This document shows, in pieces, positions 48,591 through 57,633 of a stretch of DNA of 64,000 bases. The stretch covers positions 62,001-126,000 of the forward strand of contig DATNFO010000029.1 in NCBI GenBank assembly GCA_035606355.1, written 5' to 3'. The DNA comes from Sulfopaludibacter sp035606355 (GTDB lineage Bacteria > Acidobacteriota > Terriglobia > Bryobacterales > Bryobacteraceae). The notes beneath the pieces are model-generated. The model was not told where the DNA came from. It saw only the letters and a list, made by a program, of their open reading frames with translations, and searched no databases. The first letter of the stretch is position 1; each line of letters opens with the position of its first letter. The position numbers and the translations under genes were made by a program.

Positions 48591-50567
48591 GTGGCATCCG
48601 GCGAATTGCGGCAACAACTCGACGATCTGGCGCTTCGCGCTGTCGTGGCCCCGGAGGGCGCGGCAAATCAGGAGGCGCTCGCAGAATTCAGGCCGGCCCT
48701 GGAGCGCATTCGGGAGCAGGCCAACGGCGAAGCGGCCGCGGACGTAGCGGTTATTGCCGGTGACTTGCTCGCTTCCATGCGCGAGGGCGGCTCGCCTTTC
48801 TCGGGAGAATCTCTGCAAAGCGGAGTCGCGGCCATGCAAGCGGCCATCGAGAACGGTGGCTCGCCGGCTCCGGCTCTGGACGTTTCGCCTGCTCAGGATC
48901 CTGAGTTGCTCGCGGACTTCGTTACCGAAAGCCGCGAGCACCTCAGCCAGATCGAAACTCAGGTGCTCGGACTCGAACGAGATCCGGACGATTCCGAAGC
49001 GTTGAACGCCGTCTTCCGCGGCTTCCACACCATCAAGGGACTTTCCGGTTTTCTGGAGCTATGGGATGTGCAGAAGCTCGCGCACCAGGTCGAGACCGTC
49101 CTCGACCGGGCCAGGAACCGGCAGTTAACCGTCAACTCATCTGCCATCGACGTGATCTTAGAGAGTGCCGACATGCTGCACCGTTGGGTCGATCACGTCG
49201 ATGCCACTCTGCACGGCGCCGCCTCCACTCCGCCCGAGGCCGATGACCTTCTGCTGCTGCGCATCAGTGCGCTCGCTCAAGAGGAAGCGTCAGCCGCGGT
49301 CGATCCGCGGCCCCTCGCCGCGCTCGCTGCCGCTGTCGAGACTGGCGCCGTGGATCCCACTCCTGTATCCCCCATCGAAAAACGCCGCCGCGAAAGCACA
49401 ACGGTCAAGGTCGATACAGCCAAGCTGGACTATCTCGTCGATATGGCCGGGGAAATGGTCATCGCCGAATCCCTCGTGAGGCACGATCCCGACCTCGGCG
49501 CTTCCAAGAGCCAGCGCCTGCAGCGCAATCTCGCGCAACTCACGCGCATCACGTCGGAGTTGCAGAAGACGGCCATGGTGATGCGGCTTATTCCCATCGG
49601 TCCGCTTTTTCGCCGCATGGCACGGCTTGTGCGCGACCTCTCGCGAGCCTGCGGCAAAACGGTCGAGATGGAAACGCGCGGAGATGAGATCGAACTCGAT
49701 CGCACCATCGTCGAGGAGTTGGCCGATCCCCTCATGCACATGGTCCGCAATGCTCTGGACCATGGCATCGAGACGCCCGAAGAACGGGTGCGCGCGGGCA
49801 AAAGTCCCCAGGGTCGCCTGATGCTGCGCGCCATGCACCATGCCGGTCAGGTGGTCATCGAGATTGCAGACGACGGCGGCGGCCTCGATCGCGAAAAAAT
49901 CCGGCAGAAAGCCATTCAGAAGGCGCTCATAGGACCCGGCGATTCGCTGTCGGACAGCGAAATCTACAACCTGATCTTCAATCCCGGCTTCTCCACCGCC
50001 GCGCAAGTGACCAACGTTTCCGGCCGTGGCGTCGGCATGGACGTCGTGCGCAAGCACATCGAAAAACTGCGCGGCCGCATCGAAATCCGGTCCACCGCGC
50101 GGCAGGGAACCACGTTTCTGCTGAAACTGCCCCTGACACTCGCCATCATCGACGGACTTGTGGTTTCTGTCGGCGCCGAGCGCTACATCGTTCCGTTATT
50201 CGCCGTTCGCGAGATGTTCCGGCCCTTGCAGGACACGATGTGGACGATTCAGGATCGCGCGGAGATGGCTCTGTTGCGGGATTCTCTGCTGCCCGTTGTG
50301 CGTTTATACCGCCGCTTCGGAATTGTGCCGCGGACGGAAGATCCCCGTCAATCCGTGCTGGTGGTCGCCGAGGTGGAAGGGCGGCGGTTCTGCCTGCTCG
50401 TCGATGACCTGATTGGCAAGCAGGAGGTCATGATCAAAGCGCTCGGTGAGACGTTCAAGGGCGTTCCCGGAATCGCCGGCGGAGCAATTCTCGGCGATGG
50501 CCGTGTCGGACTGATTCTCGACGTGGAGCACCTGCTCAGGGAAGGGCAAGTTGAAGCTACCCATTGA
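48591..50567 (+). CDS. cheA: chemotaxis histidine kinase CheA
   Basis: The 658-residue kinase starts at GTG 48591. A helical N-terminal region (residues 1-100) precedes the HPt domain with VFRGFHTIKGLSGFLELWD, where H146 is the phospho-acceptor. The P3 dimerisation region holds DTAKLDYLVDMAGEMVIAES and ELQKTAMVMRLIPI. The P4 ATPase has HMVRNALDHGIE, EIADDGGGLD and NVSGRGVGMDVVRKHIE. The P5 CheW-like domain follows from GTTFLLKLPLTLAIIDGLVV. No separate CheY-binding P2 domain is clear between residues 205 and 260. It overlaps cheR by 17 nt. Confidence 0.95.
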   Translation: MASGELRQQLDDLALRAVVAPEGAANQEALAEFRPALERIREQANGEAAADVAVIAGDLLASMREGGSPFSGESLQSGVAAMQAAIENGGSPAPALDVSPAQDPELLADFVTESREHLSQIETQVLGLERDPDDSEALNAVFRGFHTIKGLSGFLELWDVQKLAHQVETVLDRARNRQLTVNSSAIDVILESADMLHRWVDHVDATLHGAASTPPEADDLLLLRISALAQEEASAAVDPRPLAALAAAVETGAVDPTPVSPIEKRRRESTTVKVDTAKLDYLVDMAGEMVIAESLVRHDPDLGASKSQRLQRNLAQLTRITSELQKTAMVMRLIPIGPLFRRMARLVRDLSRACGKTVEMETRGDEIELDRTIVEELADPLMHMVRNALDHGIETPEERVRAGKSPQGRLMLRAMHHAGQVVIEIADDGGGLDREKIRQKAIQKALIGPGDSLSDSEIYNLIFNPGFSTAAQVTNVSGRGVGMDVVRKHIEKLRGRIEIRSTARQGTTFLLKLPLTLAIIDGLVVSVGAERYIVPLFAVREMFRPLQDTMWTIQDRAEMALLRDSLLPVVRLYRRFGIVPRTEDPRQSVLVVAEVEGRRFCLLVDDLIGKQEVMIKALGETFKGVPGIAGGAILGDGRVGLILDVEHLLREGQVEATH

Positions 50568-51414
50568 CGTCGACGATGGGCCATCCACTCGCATGGCGCC
50601 CCAGGAATTTGAAGAGGTGCGCCGCCTCGCCTACAGCAGCTTCGGCCTCGAACTGAAGGCGGGTAAGGAAGAACTCGTTTCCTCACGTCTCGGAAAGCTG
50701 GTTCGCGCGGGCAGGTTCCGCAGCTTCCGCGAATACTGCGATGCCGTCCGGAGCGACGCGACGGGGCAGTCGCTCGCCGCCATGATCGATGCCTTGGCTA
50801 CCAATCACACCGCTTTCCTGCGGGAGCCCGAGCATTTCCGCTTCCTGCGCGAGCGCGTCGTGCCCGCTCTGATGAAGCGACCGTCCATCGAGATTTGGAG
50901 CGCCGCCTGCTCAACCGGCGAAGAGCCGTGGACGCTGGCCTTCCTTTTGAACGACGCGTGCCCAGGGAAAAACATTCGCATCCTCGCCACTGATATTTCG
51001 GGCCGGGCACTCAAAGCGGCGCAACAGGCCACCTATTCGGCCGAGCGGTGCCAGACGCTACCTCCCGACTGGGTGTCGAGGTTCTTTTCGGCGGATGGTT
51101 CTTCCCCGCCGCTATACCAGGTCCGCGCCGATGTTCGCCGGCAAGTGAAGTTCCGGCGGTTGAACCTGATCGAAGAGATATCGGGCATCCGGCCCCTTCC
51201 GGTGATTTTCTGCCGGAACGTGATGATCTATTTCGACCGCGAAACCCAGACGCGCCTCATTCGAAAACTCGCCCACTGTCTGGAGCCGGGCGGGTATCTC
51301 TTCGTCGGACACGCGGAGAGTCTCACCCGGGTGTCTCACGGACTGGAGTACGTGAGGCCCGCGGTATATAGAAAACCGGTGATTAAAGAGGGCAAGTGGA
51401 TCGCGTCGTGGTAG
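50551..51414 (+). CDS. cheR: chemoreceptor methyltransferase CheR
   Basis: CheR methylates receptor glutamates using SAM. The 287-residue protein has an N-terminal helical domain (EEVRRLAYSSFGLELKAGKE, ATNHTAFLREPEHFRFL) and the SAM fold with EIWSAACSTGEEPWTLAFLL, DISGRALKAAQQATYS and IFCRNVMIYFDRETQTRLIR, ending GGYLFVGHAESL. Start TTG 50551 has AGGGAAGGG upstream. ATG 50593 is the alternative. It overlaps cheA at its start and cheD at its end. Confidence 0.95.
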   Translation: MKLPIDVDDGPSTRMAPQEFEEVRRLAYSSFGLELKAGKEELVSSRLGKLVRAGRFRSFREYCDAVRSDATGQSLAAMIDALATNHTAFLREPEHFRFLRERVVPALMKRPSIEIWSAACSTGEEPWTLAFLLNDACPGKNIRILATDISGRALKAAQQATYSAERCQTLPPDWVSRFFSADGSSPPLYQVRADVRRQVKFRRLNLIEEISGIRPLPVIFCRNVMIYFDRETQTRLIRKLAHCLEPGGYLFVGHAESLTRVSHGLEYVRPAVYRKPVIKEGKWIASW

Positions 51415-51950
51415 GAATGGGCGAATGCAGAGTCTCGTATGCCCCTGGAGATGTGCTGGTCACTTACGGGCTGGGCTCCTGCATCGCCGTTGCGATGCAC
51501 GATCCTGAAGCGCAGGTCGGTGGGTTGCTGCATTTCATGCTACCCGCTGCCTCTCTCGATCCCGTGGCGGCTCGCCTGAACCCCTTTAAGTTCGCCGATA
51601 CAGGCATTCCGTCGTTGCTGCAATCCATGTACAACTCCGGCGCTTCGCGGCGTCGTCTGATTGTGTCTGCCGCGGGCGGAGCGGCCATGGCGGAGGGCTC
51701 AGAGTTATTTGACATCGGGAAGAGGAATGAGGCGGCCATGCGCGACGTCTTACGGCGCCTTGCCGTCCCGCTCGGGGCCACCGCTACGGGAGGCAGACAC
51801 TTCCGCAGCATGAAACTCGAGATCGGTACCGGGCGGCTGTGGCTCGTCGAAGGCGCCGCCGGGAAACGCTTGCTGGGCAAACAGCACATCACCTCCGGAG
51901 GAGCCGGCGCCTATGGTCCCAAACCGAAAAATACGCGTCCTGATTGTTGA
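51396..51950 (+). CDS. cheD: chemoreceptor glutamine deamidase CheD
   Basis: CheD deamidates receptor glutamines and in some species cooperates with CheC/CheX. The 184-residue protein has the thiol active site: VTYGLGSCIAVAMHD, with the nucleophile Cys, and GGLLHFMLPAA, with the catalytic His, followed by KFADTGIPSLLQSM and IGKRNEAAMRDVL. It starts at GTG 51396. It overlaps cheR by 19 nt and cheB by 38 nt. Its presence beside cheX supports a CheD-CheX adaptation route. Confidence 0.93.
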   Translation: MDRVVVGMGECRVSYAPGDVLVTYGLGSCIAVAMHDPEAQVGGLLHFMLPAASLDPVAARLNPFKFADTGIPSLLQSMYNSGASRRRLIVSAAGGAAMAEGSELFDIGKRNEAAMRDVLRRLAVPLGATATGGRHFRSMKLEIGTGRLWLVEGAAGKRLLGKQHITSGGAGAYGPKPKNTRPDC

Positions 51951-53016
51951 CGATTCCGCAATTGTACGCAAGATTTTGAGCGACGCCCTCGCCGGAGAAG
52001 CGGACATTGAGGTCGCCGGCACCGCGCCCGATCCGTATGTCGCTCGCGACAAAATCCTCTCCTTGAGGCCCGATGTGCTGACGCTCGATATCGAGATGCC
52101 GCGCATGGACGGGCTCACGTTCCTGAAGAAACTGATGCAGTTTCATCCGCTGCCGGTGGTCGTCATCAGCTCGCTGGCGCAGCCCTCCTGCCGCGCAGCC
52201 CTCGACGCTCTCGCATTTGGAGCCGTCGAAGTGCTCGGCAAGCCCGGCGGACCGTACTCCGTTGGAGAACTGCGCCAGACGATCGCCGCGAAAATTCGCG
52301 CCGCGGCCGTTTCCCGCCTCCGCGTTGCCCAACCGGCTACTCGCCGCGCCGCACCCGTCGCGACCACCATCGCCGCGCCTCGCTCGTCGCCGGATCACGT
52401 CATTGCCATTGGAGCGTCCACCGGCGGCACCGAAGCCATCGCGGCGATCCTCTCCAGACTCCCGGCGGGCGCGCCCGGCACCGTGATCGCGCAACACATT
52501 CCGCCGGAGTTCTCGCGCGCATTTGCAGCGCGCCTCAACCAGCAGTGCGCCATGGAAGTAAAAGAGGCGGCCGATGGCGATCGTCTCCGCCCCGGACTCG
52601 CCCTCGTCGCGCCGGGAGATTTCCACCTCGTTCTCCGCCGCTCAACAGAGGGCTACATCGTCACTGTGAAACCCGGACCGCGCGTCTGCTATCAGCGCCC
52701 GAGCGTCGACGTGCTCTTCCAATCCGTTGCCGAGGCTGCCGGCCGGTCCGCCGTCGGTGTGTTGCTCACCGGCATGGGCGCCGATGGTGCGCAGGGGCTG
52801 CTGCGGATGCGGCAGGCCGGAGCGCACACCATCGCCCAGGACGAAGCCACCTGCGTCGTTTTCGGCATGCCGCGGGAAGCCATCAAGCTCGGCGCGGCGG
52901 TGGAAGTCCTGCCGCTACAGTCCATCCCTGCCGCGATCCTCTCGCCTCGCGCGTCCCTTGCGCCCGCACCGTACCTTGCGGCGGTTGACGCTTGGGGTCC
53001 CGGAACGCTACATTAG
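51913..53016 (+). CDS. cheB: chemotaxis methylesterase/glutaminase CheB
   Basis: The 367-residue protein has an N-terminal receiver (VLIVDDSAIVRKILSDAL, phospho-acceptor Asp in LTLDIEMPRMDG, EVLGKPGG) and, after a linker of Ala/Pro/Arg, the methylesterase domain with the catalytic triad in GASTGGTEAIAAIL (Ser), VIAQHIPPEFSRAFAARL (His) and LTGMGADGAQGL (Asp). It removes methyl groups added by CheR. It ends the operon that starts with cheY. tRNA-Glu follows after 29 nt. Confidence 0.95.
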   Translation: MVPNRKIRVLIVDDSAIVRKILSDALAGEADIEVAGTAPDPYVARDKILSLRPDVLTLDIEMPRMDGLTFLKKLMQFHPLPVVVISSLAQPSCRAALDALAFGAVEVLGKPGGPYSVGELRQTIAAKIRAAAVSRLRVAQPATRRAAPVATTIAAPRSSPDHVIAIGASTGGTEAIAAILSRLPAGAPGTVIAQHIPPEFSRAFAARLNQQCAMEVKEAADGDRLRPGLALVAPGDFHLVLRRSTEGYIVTVKPGPRVCYQRPSVDVLFQSVAEAAGRSAVGVLLTGMGADGAQGLLRMRQAGAHTIAQDEATCVVFGMPREAIKLGAAVEVLPLQSIPAAILSPRASLAPAPYLAAVDAWGPGTLH

Positions 53017-53045
53017 AAATGTTCTTCCTGCAAGTCGGCCAGCAA

Positions 53046-53123
53046 GTCCCCATCGTCTAGCCCGGCCTAGGACATCGCCCTTTCACGGCGGTAACGGGGG
53101 TTCGAATCCCCCTGGGGACGCCA
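53046..53123 (+). tRNA. tRNA-Glu (TTC anticodon)
   Basis: The sequence folds as a cloverleaf: acceptor arms GTCCCCA and TGGGGAC pair, the anticodon arm is TCGCC-CTTTCAC-GGCGG with TTC in the loop, and the T-arm is GGGGG-TTCGAAT-CCCCC. The discriminator is G at 53120 and CCA is encoded at 53121-53123. It lies just after cheB. Confidence 0.96.
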
Positions 53124-53217
53124 CATCTCCGGCTGTCCGGCGGCTCGGTTCTACGCCAATTACGGGGGGCTACCCCAATCCCAAGAATTCAAATCACTCG
53201 TCCTCCGGGTTTCCAAC

Positions 53218-53421
53218 TCATTTCTTGCGCAAAGACCAGAGCGCTGAGGCAGAGCCAAATAGGCAAACGGCGGCTACAAGCAACCAGAGGGGAAACGCTC
53301 CAATGTTCCCGAATCCCTTGTACTCCCCGACGGAATCATACAATCGGATTCTCGCCACGAAGAGAGCAAAGGCCGCAACAAATAGTCCGGCTATCGCGCA
53401 ACAGCCCGCCAATAATTTCAC
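53218..53421 (-). CDS. small two-helix membrane protein
   Basis: The 67-residue frame starts at GTG 53421 and has two hydrophobic helices (CCAIAGLFVAAFALFVARI and PLWLLVAAVCLFGSASALW) joined by a polar loop, ending SLRKK, so the C-terminus is probably cytoplasmic. No clear ribosome site is visible upstream, which lowers confidence. The function is unknown. It lies in a sparsely coding stretch after tRNA-Glu. Confidence 0.4.
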   Translation of the reverse strand: MKLLAGCCAIAGLFVAAFALFVARIRLYDSVGEYKGFGNIGAFPLWLLVAAVCLFGSASALWSLRKK

Positions 53422-53879
53422 GTTCTTGACGATAGCTCATTGCAACGCAGGATTCTTTGCTTTGGCGACAGCGAAACGCCATTACCGGAAAGTGAGGCGG
53501 GCTAGGTCTGAACCTCTCGCGTTGCACCGTGTGCAGTCGAGAGAGGCTCTACGCAGGGTTCCATGCAACACTGGGATATGGCCGCGGCTCAGAATGACAC
53601 CTTCAGCGGGTTTGCACGCCTCCCTTCGCACCGGCCAAGGCTGGGACGTCCAAAGCACTCCGCAGGATGCCAAGACGCCGAAGCCACTCGATCAAGGGGT
53701 TCCAACTCTGAGTGATTTGGGACGCCACTACTCGGCTCTACTCTCAACCCAGATCGGTACAATCGCCTACGCGGGCTGGCGGGCTTCGTTTTCCTGATCG
53801 TGATCGCGGCACCGGGCCTCGCGATGCGCCGGTGTCGGCAGCCCTTGCGCTCCACCAGCGTCCTTCGCTAGCATCAGCC
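53422..53879. other. intergenic region with no recognised feature
   Basis: These 458 nt between the small membrane gene and the Tat-exported protein gene contain several short open frames on both strands, but none has a ribosome site, a recognisable motif or a plausible start. No repeat, tRNA or hairpin of note was seen. It probably contains the promoter of the downstream gene. Confidence 0.5.
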
Positions 53880-56543
53880 ATGGACCGTCGCCAGTTTCTG
53901 CAAACCGCCGGAGCCCTCGCTACCCTCAAAACAGCTCACGCCGCCGATCGCGCTGTCACCATCGTGCTCGATCCCGCCGCCCACCACCCCTGCCTCACCT
54001 GGGCACTCTCCGACCTCCAAAGCGCCCTCGCCGATCACGCCATCGCCACCCGTGTCGTCGACCGCCTCGCCGGCGCACCGCCCGCCGGGCTCACCATTCT
54101 CGCCGCGCTCTCTGGCTCGCCGGCCGCCGCCACCGTCCTCAAGCAGACGGCCACCACCGTCGACCCGAATCCCGAATCCCTCGCCATCGCCGCATCCAAA
54201 CTCGATGGCCGTGCCGTTACGCTCGCTACCGCTCCCGGCCCTCGCGGCCTCATGTACGCTCTTCTCGAACTCGCCGGCCGCGTCCGCTATTCCACCGACC
54301 CGCTCGCCGCTCTCGCTCCCCGCACTCCCCTCGCCGAAGCCCCCGCGAACACCATCCGCAGCGTCAGTCGCCTCTTCACCAGCGACGTCGAAGACAAGCC
54401 ATGGTTCTACGACCGCGACATGTGGCCGCGCTACTTCGCCATGCTCGCTGCCCAGCGCTTCAACCGTTTCCACCTCGCCTTCGGGATCGGCTACGACTTC
54501 CTGCGCAACGTCACCGACGCCTATTTCCTCTTCCCGTATCCCTTCCTCCTGGCGGTCCCCGGCCACAATGTGCGCGTTCCCCAACTCGCCGACGCCGAGC
54601 GCGACCGCAATCTGGCCACGCTCCGCTACATCACCGACCAGGCCGCCGCCCACGGCCTCGATTTCCAACTCGGCCTCTGGATGCACGGCTACGAGTGGAT
54701 CGATAGTCCGCACCCGAACTACACCATTGAGGGACTCACTCACGAAACGCACGGCCCATACTGTCGCGACGCCGTCCGGACGTTGCTGCAAGCGCTGCCC
54801 TCGGTCACCGGCGTCACCTTCCGCATTCATGGCGAGAGCGGCGTCCAGGAGGGGAGCTACGATTTCTGGAAAGCCGTCTTCCACGGCGTGGCCACCTGCG
54901 GCCGCACCGTCGATCTCGACATGCACGCCAAAGGCATGCACCAGGCCATGATCGATCTCGCGCTCGACACCGGTCTCCCGGTTAAAATCTCACCGAAATT
55001 CTGGGCCGAGCATCTCGGCATGCCGTACCATCAGACCGACATCCGCGACGTCGAGCGGCCCCGGCCCGGCCGCAAAGGCAGCGCCCTCATGAGCATCAGC
55101 GACGGCTCAGCCAGTTACATGCGCTACGGCTACGGCGATCTTCTCCGCGAAGACCGCAAGTACGCCGTTCTCCACCGCATCTGGCCCGGCAGCCAGCGCC
55201 TCCTCCTCTGGGGCGATCCCGTTTTCGCCGCCGCCTATTCGCGCGCCTTCAGTTTCTGCGGCAGCGCCGGCGTCGATGTCATGGAGCCGCTTTCTTTCAA
55301 AGGCCGCCGCGGATCGGGTATCGCGGGCGACCGTTGCGCCTACGCCGACGCTTCCCTGCGGCCGCATTGGGATTGGGAAAAGTACGTCCACGGCCACCGC
55401 ATCTGGGGCCGTTTGCTCTATAACCCCGATGCCGCCCCCGAGGTCTGGCAGCGTCCTCTCGCCGCCGATTTTGGGGCCGCCGCGCCGCCGCTCGGCAACG
55501 CCCTCGCCGCCGCCAGCCGCATCCTCCCCATCGTCACCACCACGCACCTGCCTTCCGCGGCCAACAACAGCTACTGGCCTGAAATATACACCAACCAGTC
55601 GCTGGTTGACGCCGCGCATCCCGGAGCCTACACCGACACCACTCCCCCGCGCGTCTTCGGCAACGCCAGTCCGCTCGATCCTCAACTCTTCTCTCGCATC
55701 GATGAGTTCGCCGGCGAGCTTCTTACCGGCGAGCGAACAGGCAAGTACTCGCCCGTCGAAGTCGCCCAGTGGCTCGAAGACCACGCCGATACCGCCACGC
55801 GCGAACTCGCCGCCGCCAATGCTCGCGCCGGAGCGAAGAACAGTGCCGCATTTCGCCGCGCCGCAATCGATATCGAGCTCCAGGCCGGGCTGGGCCGCTT
55901 CTTCGCCGCGAAGTTTCGCAGCGCGCTGCTCTACCGCATCTTCGATCGCACGAAGAACCGCGCCGCCCTCGAGGCCAGTCTGCTGCAGTACCGCGCCGCG
56001 CGGGCAGCATGGGCCGAACTCGCCGATCGCGCCAAGGGAGTTTACATGGCCGACATTACAGTCGGAGAGCAGCGGCATCTGCGCGGTCATTGGCTGGATC
56101 GCCTGGCTGCCATCGACGCCGACATCGCCGCCGTCGCCGCGAAAGCCGATGCCGCAACCCCCGCCGAAGCGGACTCGCACGTCGCCGCCCTCATTCGCGA
56201 AGCGCAATCCCGGCCGCAGCCACGCACAGCCACCTGCGCTCACAAACAGCCGGCGCGCTTCCGCCGCAATGAACCGCTCACCATCGCCGCCGCCGTCGAA
56301 GGATCCCCTTCCGCGGTCACTCTCTATTACCGCCACGTCGATCAGGCCGAGCGCTTCGAATCCGTCGCCATGCAGCCCGCCAACGGAACCCACACAGCCG
56401 CCATCCCCGCTGCCTACACCGATTCGAACTATCCGCTGCAATATTATTTCGAAATCAAGTTCGCCGGTCACACAGCTCTATACCCGGGCTTCAACGCAGC
56501 CCACGCCAACCAGCCCTACTTCGTGGTCCGATCCCGAGGGTAA
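53880..56543 (+). CDS. Tat-exported glycosidase-like protein (GH20/GH67-type N-terminal domain)
   Basis: The 887-residue protein starts at ATG 53880 with a twin-arginine-type leader (MDRRQFLQTAGALATLKTAH). Residues 25-130 look like the alpha/beta domain that precedes the barrel in GH20, GH67 and related enzymes (VTIVLDPAAHHPCLTWALSD, TAPGPRGLMYALLELAGRV). A barrel-like part follows with YFAMLAAQRFNRFHLAFGIG, ATLRYITDQAAAHGLDFQLG, LWMHGYEWIDS and VTGVTFRIHGESGVQEGSYD. No catalytic pair could be assigned with confidence. A helical region (600-740) and a beta-sandwich end complete it. The substrate is unknown. The HExxH gene follows 7 nt later. Confidence 0.55.
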   Translation: MDRRQFLQTAGALATLKTAHAADRAVTIVLDPAAHHPCLTWALSDLQSALADHAIATRVVDRLAGAPPAGLTILAALSGSPAAATVLKQTATTVDPNPESLAIAASKLDGRAVTLATAPGPRGLMYALLELAGRVRYSTDPLAALAPRTPLAEAPANTIRSVSRLFTSDVEDKPWFYDRDMWPRYFAMLAAQRFNRFHLAFGIGYDFLRNVTDAYFLFPYPFLLAVPGHNVRVPQLADAERDRNLATLRYITDQAAAHGLDFQLGLWMHGYEWIDSPHPNYTIEGLTHETHGPYCRDAVRTLLQALPSVTGVTFRIHGESGVQEGSYDFWKAVFHGVATCGRTVDLDMHAKGMHQAMIDLALDTGLPVKISPKFWAEHLGMPYHQTDIRDVERPRPGRKGSALMSISDGSASYMRYGYGDLLREDRKYAVLHRIWPGSQRLLLWGDPVFAAAYSRAFSFCGSAGVDVMEPLSFKGRRGSGIAGDRCAYADASLRPHWDWEKYVHGHRIWGRLLYNPDAAPEVWQRPLAADFGAAAPPLGNALAAASRILPIVTTTHLPSAANNSYWPEIYTNQSLVDAAHPGAYTDTTPPRVFGNASPLDPQLFSRIDEFAGELLTGERTGKYSPVEVAQWLEDHADTATRELAAANARAGAKNSAAFRRAAIDIELQAGLGRFFAAKFRSALLYRIFDRTKNRAALEASLLQYRAARAAWAELADRAKGVYMADITVGEQRHLRGHWLDRLAAIDADIAAVAAKADAATPAEADSHVAALIREAQSRPQPRTATCAHKQPARFRRNEPLTIAAAVEGSPSAVTLYYRHVDQAERFESVAMQPANGTHTAAIPAAYTDSNYPLQYYFEIKFAGHTALYPGFNAAHANQPYFVVRSRG

Positions 56544-56550
56544 GCGCCTT

Positions 56551-57057
56551 TTGGACCCCCGCTACGCCAAAGTGCTCCGGCGCCTGCCGCCCCTCGACGG
56601 AGACCCCATCGACATCCACTCCGCCCCCGGACTCGCCGACCGGCGCGGACCCGTCCACGCCGGCTCCTTCCTTCGCGAACGTCGCATCGCTCTCAACTGC
56701 GCGCGCGCCGAACTCCCCCGCATTCTGGTCCACGAGGTCTTCCACTTCGTCTGGCTGCGTGCCGGAAACCCCCGGCGCCGTAGCTGGGAGAGCCTCCTCG
56801 CCGCCGAGCTCCGCGACAAAGCCCGTGGCGAGCTCGGCTGGTCCGCGGAATGGCGCAAGCGCGCCCTCACCGCCGCGGACCGGGCTGCCCGCACCCGCCG
56901 TTGGCGCGAATACGCCTGCGAAGCCTTTTGCGATACCGCCGCGTGGCTGTACTCCGGCACGCGCCGTCACCCTGAATTCACGCTCGCGCAGCGACACCGT
57001 AACCGCCGCCGCACCTGGTTCGAAGATACATTTAGCGGCCGGCCGTTGCCGCTATAA
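56551..57057 (+). CDS. small HExxH-motif putative zinc peptidase
   Basis: The recognisable part begins at TTG 56551, 7 nt after the stop of the preceding gene and with GAGGG about 10 nt upstream. An in-frame extension further upstream lies inside the preceding gene and is shadow. The 168-residue product contains PRILVHEVFHFVWLRAG, an HExxH zinc-binding motif, and later YACEAFCDTAAWLYSG, whose E-A-F-C-D segment could supply the third ligand. A charged helix lies between them. There is no signal peptide. It may act on a cytoplasmic substrate or be a regulator. The family is not recognised. Confidence 0.55.
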   Translation: MDPRYAKVLRRLPPLDGDPIDIHSAPGLADRRGPVHAGSFLRERRIALNCARAELPRILVHEVFHFVWLRAGNPRRRSWESLLAAELRDKARGELGWSAEWRKRALTAADRAARTRRWREYACEAFCDTAAWLYSGTRRHPEFTLAQRHRNRRRTWFEDTFSGRPLPL

Positions 57058-57072
57058 TTAAGAAAGGTATCT

Positions 57073-57633
57073 GTGCGCTCGCATCGCATCTTGCTCGCAA
57101 TCTCAACCGCATTCCTGCTCGGCCTTGCCGTGACGGGTTGCTCCACTCCGGGCGTCAAAGCCGCCGATCTGAAGCCCACCGATCAGCGCCACGACGCGCC
57201 CGACTTCGCCCTCAAGGACGCCGACGGCAAAGTGGTGCACCTCTCGGATTACAAAGGCAAAGTCGTCCTCCTCGACTTTTGGGCCACCTGGTGCGGTCCC
57301 TGCCGCATCGAAATTCCGTGGTTTACCGAAATGCAGCGCAAGAACAAGGACCGTGGTTTCGAAGTTCTCGGCGTTTCCATGGACGATGAAGGTTGGGAGG
57401 TCGTCAAGCCGTTCCTCGGCGAAGTCGGCGTCAATTATCGCGTCCTGATGGGTAATGACATGACTGCCCAGGCGTACGGCGGAGTCGACGCGCTACCCAC
57501 TACCTTCCTCATCGATAAACAGGGCAAAATAGCGGCCGTCCACGTCGGCCTCGCGAATAAAAAGGATTTCGAAGATGGCGTTGCCAAACTACTCCAAGAT
57601 GCTCCGGCCGTTGCCGCTAATCGCGCTCACTAG
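57073..57633 (+). CDS. TlpA-type thioredoxin lipoprotein
   Basis: The 186-residue protein starts at GTG 57073 with a lipoprotein leader (LAISTAFLLGLAVTGCS). It has a thioredoxin fold: APDFALKDADGKVVHLSDYK, then GKVVLLDFWATWCGPCR with the redox WCGPC motif, VLGVSMDDEGWEVV and the cis-Pro region DALPTTFLIDKQGKI. Such proteins reduce disulfides or protect thiols outside the inner membrane. The DsbD-N-like gene starts inside its 3' end (overlap 59 nt), so the two probably form a redox pair. Confidence 0.85.
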   Translation: MRSHRILLAISTAFLLGLAVTGCSTPGVKAADLKPTDQRHDAPDFALKDADGKVVHLSDYKGKVVLLDFWATWCGPCRIEIPWFTEMQRKNKDRGFEVLGVSMDDEGWEVVKPFLGEVGVNYRVLMGNDMTAQAYGGVDALPTTFLIDKQGKIAAVHVGLANKKDFEDGVAKLLQDAPAVAANRAH

